This document shows positions 18,605 to 26,625 of a DNA stretch of 64,000 bases, piece by piece; position 1 is the first letter of the stretch; each line of letters begins with the position of its first letter. The notes beneath the pieces are model-generated. The model saw only the letters and a list, made by a program, of their open reading frames with translations. It had not been told where the DNA came from and did no database searches. This stretch comes from JADKAC01 sp964492065 (GTDB lineage: Bacteria > Bacteroidota > Bacteroidia > Chitinophagales > BACL12). Location of the stretch: assembly GCA_964492065.1 (NCBI GenBank), contig CAZBHH010000008.1, positions 40,545-104,544 of the forward strand, given 5' to 3'. The position numbers were made by a program, and so were the translations under genes.

Positions 18605-19197
18605 ATTACTTATGCTTTTGTTCTGTATATTTGGTTTGCAGGCGCTTGATGGGGACAATCACAGGGAAATATGTGAATGCATACTTTGTACAATTTGCAG
18701 CGGCTATACTAAACCTTAGAATTATATTAAGTCTCTCTAAGCATACTCCCAGGTTTCAAAATTCTTTCTATTGTTTTCTTTACATTTGAGACAATTATTG
18801 TATTTCATTCAATAGATAAACATTGCATGCGGTATAAAATATTTTGCATCCTCCTGGTACTTTGTTTTTCTGTCACTGCACTTCCCGCACAACGGGATAC
18901 CATTCCGGTAAATGATAACTGGAAATTTGTGATTGATTCCGATGAAGAAGGGTTTAAGGCACATTGGTTTACACAGCCGCTTGAAAATAGTTTGCAGGTT
19001 ACACTGCCCCATACATGGAACGTTGTTGAAGCTACACAAAATCATTACGGCTGGGCATGGTATCAGCGAAAAGTTACAATTCCTGCATCCTGGAAAAATA
19101 AATATATTGAGTTGGAATTTGGCGCTGTAAATCATACCTGCATCATTTATGTAAACGGGGAAAAAATATCCGAACATACCGGCGACGGATTTAATGC
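18605..19197 (+). repeat. Direct repeat copy 1 (593 bp), partner at 24339-24932
   Basis: Nearly identical to 24339-24932 at an offset of 5734-5735 bp. Only four differences were seen: a T4/T5 run near 18615, GACAATC versus GAAAATC, TGCATAC versus TGCGTAC, and GGGGA versus GGAGA. It starts at the first base after the IS66 right end and stops inside the GH2 reading frame. It contains the TACATTTG promoter box (18781-18788), the signal peptide and the first 124 codons of the GH2 gene. Confidence 0.93.
18781..18788 (+). promoter_or_regulatory. Duplicated -7 box upstream of the truncated GH2 copy
   Basis: TACATTTG matches TAnnTTTG and lies 38 bp before the start codon at 18827. It is identical in the full-length copy at 24516-24523, so the truncated gene may still be transcribed. 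Confidence 0.4.
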
Positions 19198-19237
19198 ATT
19201 AAAAATCACTATGATCCCCAGCTTGCCCATAGTGTAG
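18827..19237 (+). pseudogene. Truncated 5' copy of the GH2 beta-galactosidase gene
   Basis: Codons 1-124 match the intact GH2 gene at 24562, covering the signal peptide and part of the sugar-binding domain (DNWKFVIDSDEEGF, LPHTWNVVEATQNHYGWAWY). After DGFNA the sequence switches to unrelated DNA and the frame ends at 19235-19237. The catalytic barrel is missing. If made, the product would be a secreted half domain of 136 residues. Confidence 0.9.
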
Positions 19238-19303
19238 GACCAGTAACTCATCGGCATCGTTACAAAAAACGATATGCTGAGGTGGATGGCACTGCATGAA
19301 TGA
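19198..19303 (+). pseudogene. Fragment of a CBS-domain gene
   Basis: Directly after the repeat junction, the same frame reads SLPIV, stop, DQ, stop, LIGIVTKNDMLRWMALHE, stop. The pattern LPIV..DQ.LIGIVTKNDML is that of the second half of a CBS domain, with two in-frame stops. A shorter, diverged stretch at 24247-24297 (HIGKLHNMLWGMALHG, stop) may be a second relic. The identification rests on about 25 residues. Confidence 0.45.
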
Positions 19304-19321
19304 AACCATAGCACAAAATAT

Positions 19322-19349
19322 AAAAGCCTGATACTTAAATCAGGCTTTT
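19322..19349 (-). terminator. Intrinsic terminator downstream of the clan-A-like glycosidase
   Basis: AAAAGCCTGAT (19322-19332) and its perfect complement ATCAGGCTTTT (19339-19349) enclose a 6-base loop, and the minus-strand end of the stem is T-rich. It sits 23 bp beyond the stop codon of the minus-strand gene at 19373. Confidence 0.85.
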
Positions 19350-19372
19350 ATGAAAGGTGTTACCGATAAATA

Positions 19373-21526
19373 TTATTCAGCAAAAACAAATTTCCCGTTA
19401 CCGATTTCTTTCCCGTTCTCAAATAATTTATACAGGTAAATACCTGATACAAATGTTTCCTTGTTTATTTGCAATGCATCTCCATTAATATCTTCATACT
19501 GCCTCATTAATTGTCCATGCAAATTATAAATACTGCAATCATACTTTGCATACACATCTGTTTTGCTGAAATACAGAGTAGTATGATCTGATGCCGGATT
19601 CGGATACATGTTTCCATCTGTGTTTTCATTAACCTGTTCTTCAGTATTATTTTCATTCATTAACCTGAATCCGCCCCAGGTGGGAAATTGGACCCGTGTA
19701 TAAATATAGCCGTAAGAATATCCTTCAAGGCTGATGTTTGTTACCAGGCCTGAGTTTACTTCTATTGCGTTTATTTCCCATTCTCCCGGAGTGCCATCAT
19801 CAAATTCTGGGTAAATATCATCTTCATAATCATCATACCAGCTATTTTGTTTGAAGTACTGAGTTTCACCGATGCCCTGATAAATTTGCCGTGCATCTAT
19901 ATGATTATAAAAGTAAGAGCCCGGGAATGCACGAGGTAAAGTAGCAGTGCCGTTTTTAAAAGTGATGGAGGGTAAATTCAGTGTGATTGGATCAGCATTT
20001 TGGTTATTATAAAAAATGTAGAGGTCATAGTTGGATGTTGAACCTACGTTTGATATTTTTTTCATGTACGTTTTTATGTAAGGCGTTTCCCCTGTTCCCG
20101 TGTAACTGATTGTTTCTTGAGCATGCTCCATCCGGTCACGGAAAATGCTGCGCATCATATAAAAACTATAATAGTTCATGCGTTTTAAAAATGCGCCTGA
20201 AGTTGAGGGATCAAGATCCTGGTGTTTACTGAAAACTCCTGCTGATGGATTTGCTGCCGTATAATTGTGTTTTATCATGTACTCTACCTGTCCTGCTGTG
20301 GCGGGTGATAAATTATGGCTTATTTCAGCCATGTTCAATAAATATTGCATTACATAACTTGCTTCAATAAATGAATTGCCAAATGGGTTGCTCGGCTGCA
20401 GCCCCCATTCAGATACCCAGTACTTTTTACCTATACCTAATGAATAAGTGTAGCCTCCTGCATAAGCATTATAAATTGAAGTAAGTTTGGTTAATGTAAA
20501 ATCATTATATGCTGACCTTGCGCATTGCCAAGGCGGGCCAAGGTAGGCATCCTCAGATTCAAAGTCAATATTATACGGAGTTTCTGCAAGATAATCATCA
20601 TATAAATTACCTGATGTGTCAAATGCACAATCGGGATAGGCATTGTCGAACATATACAAATGAATAATGAACGCATCTACTATTGTATTGAAAGGCGCAA
20701 CAGCACATTTTGTTTTCAGTGTATTGTTCCATGTTTTGTATTTATTATAAGTATCAACATCTCCCTCAATTGAAAAATAATATTCCGGTTCCGGTGCAGC
20801 TACTACGCCTATTTTCATGGTGGGATATGCTGACTTGATAGCCACCATGAGCGGTAGTATAGTGCTTAAATATGCATTGGCATTTGCAAACGCCGGAAAT
20901 AATTCCCATCCACCTCCATATACTTCATTTCCCATTTCAACACCTACTACTTCAAGCCCGTAATCAACTATCATTTTTTCAAGTATATCTAAGTTATATG
21001 CTGTTAAGTCCTCAGCTTCATAGGGTGAGTCTAACACCTTAGCAACATAAATTACTTTTGGTTTAACTCCGGTTGCAGCATATTGATCCAAACACAAATC
21101 AATAAAACGTTCAAGATAATTTACGCCGGGGTCGAGATCATTTTGCAATATCAATGCACCAGTATAATCAGCGTACTCATCATCACTCATATACCCATCA
21201 TCATGAAATGATTCAATTTCAGCCTCCCTGTATCCGTAACCTTTATCATCTAATAAGTGCATGAGTTTGCTGCTGCCGCCGCTCGGCATGCGTAAAACCT
21301 GCGGTTGAATATCTCTTGCATATTGCATACATAAATCTATGTCAATATCTCCTCCCGGTGGCAAATCAGGATCATAACATACGCAGTGCTGAAAAAAATC
21401 GGATGTATGAAACCCATACATCGGGTTGGTGATTTTGTAATGCTGGCTTACATCAATTGTCAGGTTAATTTGTGCAAAAGAATGGGATGTGGAAAATAAA
21501 AAAATGAAATACAGTTTTTGTTTCAT
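19373..21526 (-). CDS. Secreted clan-A-like (TIM-barrel) glycoside hydrolase with T9SS sorting domain
   Basis: 717 residues. A signal peptide (to about HSFAQ) precedes a barrel with the two hallmarks of clan GH-A: an Asn-Glu acid/base pair in VVGVEMGNEVYGGGW (Asn200-Glu201) and a strand-end nucleophile candidate in KKYWVSEWG (Glu373). The segment VDAFIIHLY lies between them, as in GH39/GH51-type arabinofuranosidase or xylosidase barrels. The family cannot be fixed from the sequence alone. A beta-sandwich-like region follows, and the end (MYPNPASDHTTLYFSKTD to SGIYLYKLFENGKE) is a T9SS type A sorting domain. It has its own terminator and diverges from the next gene. Confidence 0.75.
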   Translation of the reverse strand: MKQKLYFIFLFSTSHSFAQINLTIDVSQHYKITNPMYGFHTSDFFQHCVCYDPDLPPGGDIDIDLCMQYARDIQPQVLRMPSGGSSKLMHLLDDKGYGYREAEIESFHDDGYMSDDEYADYTGALILQNDLDPGVNYLERFIDLCLDQYAATGVKPKVIYVAKVLDSPYEAEDLTAYNLDILEKMIVDYGLEVVGVEMGNEVYGGGWELFPAFANANAYLSTILPLMVAIKSAYPTMKIGVVAAPEPEYYFSIEGDVDTYNKYKTWNNTLKTKCAVAPFNTIVDAFIIHLYMFDNAYPDCAFDTSGNLYDDYLAETPYNIDFESEDAYLGPPWQCARSAYNDFTLTKLTSIYNAYAGGYTYSLGIGKKYWVSEWGLQPSNPFGNSFIEASYVMQYLLNMAEISHNLSPATAGQVEYMIKHNYTAANPSAGVFSKHQDLDPSTSGAFLKRMNYYSFYMMRSIFRDRMEHAQETISYTGTGETPYIKTYMKKISNVGSTSNYDLYIFYNNQNADPITLNLPSITFKNGTATLPRAFPGSYFYNHIDARQIYQGIGETQYFKQNSWYDDYEDDIYPEFDDGTPGEWEINAIEVNSGLVTNISLEGYSYGYIYTRVQFPTWGGFRLMNENNTEEQVNENTDGNMYPNPASDHTTLYFSKTDVYAKYDCSIYNLHGQLMRQYEDINGDALQINKETFVSGIYLYKLFENGKEIGNGKFVFAE

Positions 21527-21649
21527 ATAATATAGTGTTGGGTCTGGTTTTCAGGTAACTGATGAAAATCAAACGGGTTAGAAAAAATATGATTTCAGGG
21601 CAATTCTAAAAAAAAAGCGAATAATCAAAATTTTTGAGCGGTTATTTTT

Positions 21650-21657
21650 TAGTTTTG
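21650..21657 (+). promoter_or_regulatory. Putative -7 box of the SprB/CARDB-repeat T9SS gene
   Basis: TAGTTTTG, a perfect TAnnTTTG match, ends 15 bp before the ATG at 21673. That implies a very short leader, a common situation in the Bacteroidota. No -33 element is visible at the usual distance. Confidence 0.4.
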
Positions 21658-21672
21658 TAGATATTTGTAACT

Positions 21673-24240
21673 ATGAGAAATATATTTCTTACTTTATTAA
21701 TATTATTCATTCAATCCACTTTACCTGATAATGTAAATGCGCAGATTTCAGAAAAAAAAATTATCTATTGTGAGTATGGATATAATGATTATGAATGGAA
21801 GGACACTATTCTTACAAAAATGTATGGAAATGAAGGATGGGAATATTATTATTGGGGTGATTTTTATTATCCAAACTTTAATTCTTTATCACTAGACTCA
21901 AATGTATGTATGCTCTTTTTAGCGAACAATGAGGATAATGGGTTTACTACTTTATTATATGAAAATATTTCAGAAATAGAATCTTGGGTTGAAAGTGGGG
22001 GCAATTTATTTTTATATTCAAAATTTAATGAAGGAGATACAATTGTAGACGTAGGTTTTGATAATACTTTTTTTTACACTTATGACGATATATTATGCAG
22101 CAATAATGATTGCCCTAAAATAGTAGATTCATCTCATGTAATCTTTAGTGGCCCTTTTTATCCTGTTGACTTTCCATCTTTGGATGCTTATTATAAGGAT
22201 ACTTATATTGGATGTACGGATTGTACAATTCTAATTATTGATTCGTTATCAAATAACCCTGTGATGATTGAAAAAACCTGGGGTGCTGGTAAGATTATTT
22301 TCGCTTCAGGAGGAATTCTGTTCCCTTCATTTGATTATCTTGGAAATATTGTCTTAAGCACAACCTACCAAACAAATACTCTTTGGTACCTCTCCGGCTG
22401 CCTGCACCAGCAGGATGATTTAGGCGTTATTGAAGTAAACAATCCTTTTGATAAATGCCATCTTACAAATACTGAAGAAATACAAATCACCATCAGAAAT
22501 TATGGCGACCTGGATAAAACAAATTTTAATATAAGCTACCAGGTAAATGATGGCGAGGTGGTAACAGAATTTTTTACTGACACCATTGCAGGAGGGTTTA
22601 CCGGAGATTATACTTTTACAACCACAGCAGATTTAACAGGGCAGCGATTTAACAGCATTAAAACATGGACAACAGATGCGTTAGATACAGTACCAAAAAA
22701 TGATACGCTGATTTATAAAGTGAAAAGTTTTACGCCATTTTCTTCAACAGGATTTCCTTCATTGGTTTGCCCTGCTGACAGTTTAATTACGGCAACGCCT
22801 GAATTTTATCCCGGCATCTGGAGTGGTGATGGTATAACTGATTCTATTACCGGGACTTTTGATCCTGCAATTGTTGGAGTTGGAAACAGTACCGAAATAA
22901 CCTATACATATTCAATCCCGGTTACATATCAAATGGATTCGATTGCATTTGCCCCTTATGAAGATTCTGACCCAACCTATCTTACTTTAATAGGTGCTGA
23001 TGAAGAAGAAAAAATACCCATCGGTTTTCCGTTTCAGTTTTTTAATCATGTGTATGATTCTCTTTGGGTTGATATAAACGGATTTCTTTCTTTTGACGGA
23101 TATTATATCTATAGCGATGAACCACCGGCATGTTATTGCGGTGATTCATTAACAGATCTTACATATTTTGATAATTATATTTCCGTATGCGCTGCTGATT
23201 TATCGCAGGGTGTCGGCTCACTTTCTTATGAAACAATTGGAGTTGCCCCTTACCGTAAACTAATTATTGATTATACGAATGTTCGCTATGCATATCCGGC
23301 AACACATTACAATACCGTGCAGTGTATTTTATATGAGCATACACACCAGATTGAATTTCAAAATACTGTAATCTGGGGCTCTGATGAATTTGACTATTTC
23401 AATTACCCGAAACAAGGATTCTGTAATGTAGGTTTTGAACAGGAATATATCACAGGCGATCAAAACAACTTAGGATATCCGTTTAAAGTAGAAGAAGCCG
23501 CCTGGCTTTTTACTCCTGATATTTGCGATAGTATCGTGTATCAAACCATTCATGTAAGCGAAAGTGATGCGGATTTTTTCCCTCCATCTCCCCTATGCGG
23601 TTTAGATGTTGATACTTTATCAACCGGTATCTCAGGTTTGCCCACACTCTGGTCAACAGGGGATACCACTGAATCCATTTATATTGAGGAAGAAGGAATA
23701 TATTCTGTAATAATTGAAGGCGCAACCTGCACATTTTACGATACTATTGAAATTGTATTCAGCGACCCTGTGAACTTAACGCTTTCATCAACTCCTTCAC
23801 TTGCCGGTTCAAATACAGGAACTGCTTCTGCTACAGCATTATCAGGAACTCCTGTTTTTACATATTTATGGAGTAACGGGCAAACCACACAAACCGCAGA
23901 AAATATCGCCTCGGGTCTTTACAATGTTCTTGTAACAGACAGCAAAGGGTGTTTTGCCGAAGATTCTGTTTTTGTTGATGAGTATAGTTTACTGACGGAA
24001 TTTTCGGGTAATACTTTTATAATTTATCCTATCCCTGCTGATAACTATTTTACCATATCTGATATTGCCGGAAAATATCCTGAGTCTGTTTCACTCATAA
24101 ACATCTCCGGTAAAGAAATTTATACACTTCATGCAGTTACAGAAAAATATTTTGCATCGGATATTCCGGATGGCTTCTATGTATTGCAATATATTTTAAA
24201 TGGAGTTAATTATAGAGGGAAAATTGTTATTACACATTAG
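21673..24240 (+). CDS. Large T9SS-secreted surface protein with CARDB- and SprB-like repeats
   Basis: 855 residues. Signal peptide (MRNIFLTLLILFIQ to NVNAQ). The N-terminal 240 residues resemble a glutamine-amidotransferase-like secreted domain (IIYCEYGYNDYEW, WVESGGNLFLYSKF, WGAGKIIFASGG), although no catalytic residues are recognised. A CARDB-like domain follows (DLGVIEVNNPFDKCHL, IQITIRNYGDLDKTNF), then an Ig-like segment (PGIWSGDGITDS). Near the end is an SprB-like repeat (TYLWSNGQTTQTAENI, YNVLVTDSKGCF) and a sorting domain (IYPIPADNYFTISD to GFYVLQYILNG). The 5' third is more A+T-rich than its neighbours. It is probably a surface adhesin or gliding-type protein. It lies between the two copies of the direct repeat. 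Confidence 0.7.
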   Translation: MRNIFLTLLILFIQSTLPDNVNAQISEKKIIYCEYGYNDYEWKDTILTKMYGNEGWEYYYWGDFYYPNFNSLSLDSNVCMLFLANNEDNGFTTLLYENISEIESWVESGGNLFLYSKFNEGDTIVDVGFDNTFFYTYDDILCSNNDCPKIVDSSHVIFSGPFYPVDFPSLDAYYKDTYIGCTDCTILIIDSLSNNPVMIEKTWGAGKIIFASGGILFPSFDYLGNIVLSTTYQTNTLWYLSGCLHQQDDLGVIEVNNPFDKCHLTNTEEIQITIRNYGDLDKTNFNISYQVNDGEVVTEFFTDTIAGGFTGDYTFTTTADLTGQRFNSIKTWTTDALDTVPKNDTLIYKVKSFTPFSSTGFPSLVCPADSLITATPEFYPGIWSGDGITDSITGTFDPAIVGVGNSTEITYTYSIPVTYQMDSIAFAPYEDSDPTYLTLIGADEEEKIPIGFPFQFFNHVYDSLWVDINGFLSFDGYYIYSDEPPACYCGDSLTDLTYFDNYISVCAADLSQGVGSLSYETIGVAPYRKLIIDYTNVRYAYPATHYNTVQCILYEHTHQIEFQNTVIWGSDEFDYFNYPKQGFCNVGFEQEYITGDQNNLGYPFKVEEAAWLFTPDICDSIVYQTIHVSESDADFFPPSPLCGLDVDTLSTGISGLPTLWSTGDTTESIYIEEEGIYSVIIEGATCTFYDTIEIVFSDPVNLTLSSTPSLAGSNTGTASATALSGTPVFTYLWSNGQTTQTAENIASGLYNVLVTDSKGCFAEDSVFVDEYSLLTEFSGNTFIIYPIPADNYFTISDIAGKYPESVSLINISGKEIYTLHAVTEKYFASDIPDGFYVLQYILNGVNYRGKIVITH

Positions 24241-24338
24241 TAAGTACACATCGGTAAGTTGCATAATATGCTGTGGGGAATGGCATTGCATGGGTAGCAG
24301 CTAATGAGTTAAACAAATTTGATATTCACAATATATTT
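24241..24338. other. Spacer with a possible diverged CBS-like relic
   Basis: Bases 24247-24297 read HIGKLHNMLWGMALHG and a stop, with blocks (CATCGG, ATATGCTG, ATGGCA, TGCATG) shared in order with 19252-19303. The similarity is patchy and may be chance. Nothing else is recognised before the repeat begins at 24339. Confidence 0.25.
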
Positions 24339-24932
24339 ATTACTTATGCTTTTTGTTCTGTATATTTGGTTTGCAGGCGCTTGATGGGGAAAATCACAGG
24401 GAAATATGTGAATGCGTACTTTGTACAATTTGCAGCGGCTATACTAAACCTTAGAATTATATTAAGTCTCTCTAAGCATACTCCCAGGTTTCAAAATTCT
24501 TTCTATTGTTTTCTTTACATTTGAGACAATTATTGTATTTCATTCAATAGATAAACATTGCATGCGGTATAAAATATTTTGCATCCTCCTGGTACTTTGT
24601 TTTTCTGTCACTGCACTTCCCGCACAACGGGATACCATTCCGGTAAATGATAACTGGAAATTTGTGATTGATTCCGATGAAGAAGGGTTTAAGGCACATT
24701 GGTTTACACAGCCGCTTGAAAATAGTTTGCAGGTTACACTGCCCCATACATGGAACGTTGTTGAAGCTACACAAAATCATTACGGCTGGGCATGGTATCA
24801 GCGAAAAGTTACAATTCCTGCATCCTGGAAAAATAAATATATTGAGTTGGAATTTGGCGCTGTAAATCATACCTGCATCATTTATGTAAACGGAGAAAAA
24901 ATATCCGAACATACCGGCGACGGATTTAATGC
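24339..24932 (+). repeat. Direct repeat copy 2 (594 bp), partner at 18605-19197
   Basis: This is the copy continuous with the intact GH2 gene, so it is the likely parent. It covers 223 bp of upstream DNA with the promoter box and the first 124 codons. The left boundary has no inverted repeat, unlike copy 1, which abuts the IS66 end. Confidence 0.93.
24516..24523 (+). promoter_or_regulatory. Putative -7 box of the GH2 gene
   Basis: TACATTTG, a perfect TAnnTTTG match, ends 38 bp before the ATG at 24562. No TTG lies at the usual -33 distance. Confidence 0.4.
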
Positions 24933-26592
24933 TTTTAAAGTCCCTCTGCATGAACATGTACAATTCAACGGTGAGAATACAATTACCATTGCCGTAAACA
25001 ATGCCTATTCGTATAACAAAATCCCCTTTGGCAGTTCGTTCGACTGGCCGAATGACGGCGGAATTATCCGCCCTGTGTATTTAATAGTGAGTGGAAACCC
25101 GCATGTAAACTTTCTGCATGCAACTCCGCAACTAAATACAAAAGACAGTTCAGCAACTCTGAATATAAAGTTGAATTTTAATCAGAAAGAGAATATTCGA
25201 TTACACATAAAAATCACAGAAGAAAATCAAACAACTAAAAATGTAGTGTATGATGAAACTGTTTCACCAACATGGAATAACGAAAATGCTTCCGTAAATC
25301 TTTCACTTAAAAATGTAAACCCCTGGCATTTTGATTTCCCGAACCTGTATCATGTAGAAGTAACGGTTTTGTCAGGAAATAAAGTAAGCGATAAAGTAAG
25401 TACAAACATTGGATTCCGTTCTGTCGAATTTCAAGACGGAAAATTTTTATTGAATGGCGAAGCAATAAAACTTATGGGTGTGGAATGGACAGCAGGCTCA
25501 CATCCCGATTTCGGCTTTGCCGAGCCTGACAGCCTCATTCGGGCAATGGGAAGACTCATGAAAAATGTAAACTGCATTTTCAGCCGCCAGCATTTTCAGC
25601 AGGGCAATGTGTTTTATGATTTCTGCGACCGCAACGGCATTTTGGTGCAACAGGAATTGCCGCTTTGGGGTCCCGAAACTCCGGCAAACGATACGATGTA
25701 TCAAATTGCAATCAGCCAACTGAAAAGCATGATTCAAAATTTATATAACCATCCCAGCATCTTTTCCTGGGGCGTAGGGAATGAATTGCGGGGGCAAGAC
25801 CCTGAAATGAAAAAAATGATTCTCTCGCTTTTACAAAAAACAAGAGAACTTGACCCTTCGAGAAATACAGCGTATGTGAGCAATACATTAAACTGGAGTT
25901 TTTATAACTCTCCGCAATTCACACCCGATGCCGGCTCTTATGGCGATTACCTGATGATGAATGAATATGCCGGCACCTGGTGGCAATTGCCTTCGGCGGC
26001 ACTCGGATTATACCTGGACAGCATCCACGACACCTATCCGCAAATGCCGTTTTTCATTGCAGAATTCGGAATATGCGAACCGAATTTTTTTGGTGGCGAC
26101 GAGCGCCGCATCCAAGACCTCATCTACCACATGGCCGTATATGAAAGTAAACCATATATCCAGGGCGCTATTTATTTTGACCTGACGGATTACAGGACAC
26201 ACTACCCGGGAACCAAAGAACAGAATAAATACCGCAGGCGCATTCACGGCGTGTACGATATGTACGGCAACCCCAAACCGTCGATGACGGCACTGCGTGA
26301 ATACGCATCGCCGGTCGAAATTCAAAATATCACACAAACGGGCGAAGCACAATTTTCTATACTCCTGTTCTGCAGTTTGGGATTACCACAACATATTACC
26401 AGGGGGTATAGGCTTTACATTTCAGAAGACCCTCTCCATTGGGAATCAGGAGAAATGCATTCTCTGCCGGTACTGCATCCGGGAGAAAAATATTCTTTGC
26501 TTGTTGAAGATCGCTACGGAGGGCATGGCGTCATTACCATTGTCAGGCCAACGGGTTATATAGTTTCGCAAAAGATGTTTGGGAAGAATTAA
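24562..26592 (+). CDS. GH2 family beta-galactosidase-like glycosidase, secreted
   Basis: 676 residues. Signal peptide (to about LPAQ), then the GH2 order: jelly-roll sugar-binding domain (residues about 25-180, with YGWAWYQRKVTIP and IIYVNGEKISEHTGDGF), an Ig-like domain (to about 285), and the TIM barrel. The acid/base lies in SWGVGNELRG (Asn407-Glu408) and the nucleophile in FFIAEFGICEP (Glu501). It releases terminal beta-linked sugars, most often galactose; glucuronidase or mannosidase activity cannot be excluded. There is no T9SS domain, so it may stay in the periplasm. It is 33 bp upstream of the sialidase, and the two likely form an operon that removes sialic acid and then galactose. 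Confidence 0.88.
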   Translation: MRYKIFCILLVLCFSVTALPAQRDTIPVNDNWKFVIDSDEEGFKAHWFTQPLENSLQVTLPHTWNVVEATQNHYGWAWYQRKVTIPASWKNKYIELEFGAVNHTCIIYVNGEKISEHTGDGFNAFKVPLHEHVQFNGENTITIAVNNAYSYNKIPFGSSFDWPNDGGIIRPVYLIVSGNPHVNFLHATPQLNTKDSSATLNIKLNFNQKENIRLHIKITEENQTTKNVVYDETVSPTWNNENASVNLSLKNVNPWHFDFPNLYHVEVTVLSGNKVSDKVSTNIGFRSVEFQDGKFLLNGEAIKLMGVEWTAGSHPDFGFAEPDSLIRAMGRLMKNVNCIFSRQHFQQGNVFYDFCDRNGILVQQELPLWGPETPANDTMYQIAISQLKSMIQNLYNHPSIFSWGVGNELRGQDPEMKKMILSLLQKTRELDPSRNTAYVSNTLNWSFYNSPQFTPDAGSYGDYLMMNEYAGTWWQLPSAALGLYLDSIHDTYPQMPFFIAEFGICEPNFFGGDERRIQDLIYHMAVYESKPYIQGAIYFDLTDYRTHYPGTKEQNKYRRRIHGVYDMYGNPKPSMTALREYASPVEIQNITQTGEAQFSILLFCSLGLPQHITRGYRLYISEDPLHWESGEMHSLPVLHPGEKYSLLVEDRYGGHGVITIVRPTGYIVSQKMFGKN

Positions 26593-26625
26593 AATTTAAC
26601 TTTATTTTCATCCGTAAAAAGCATT

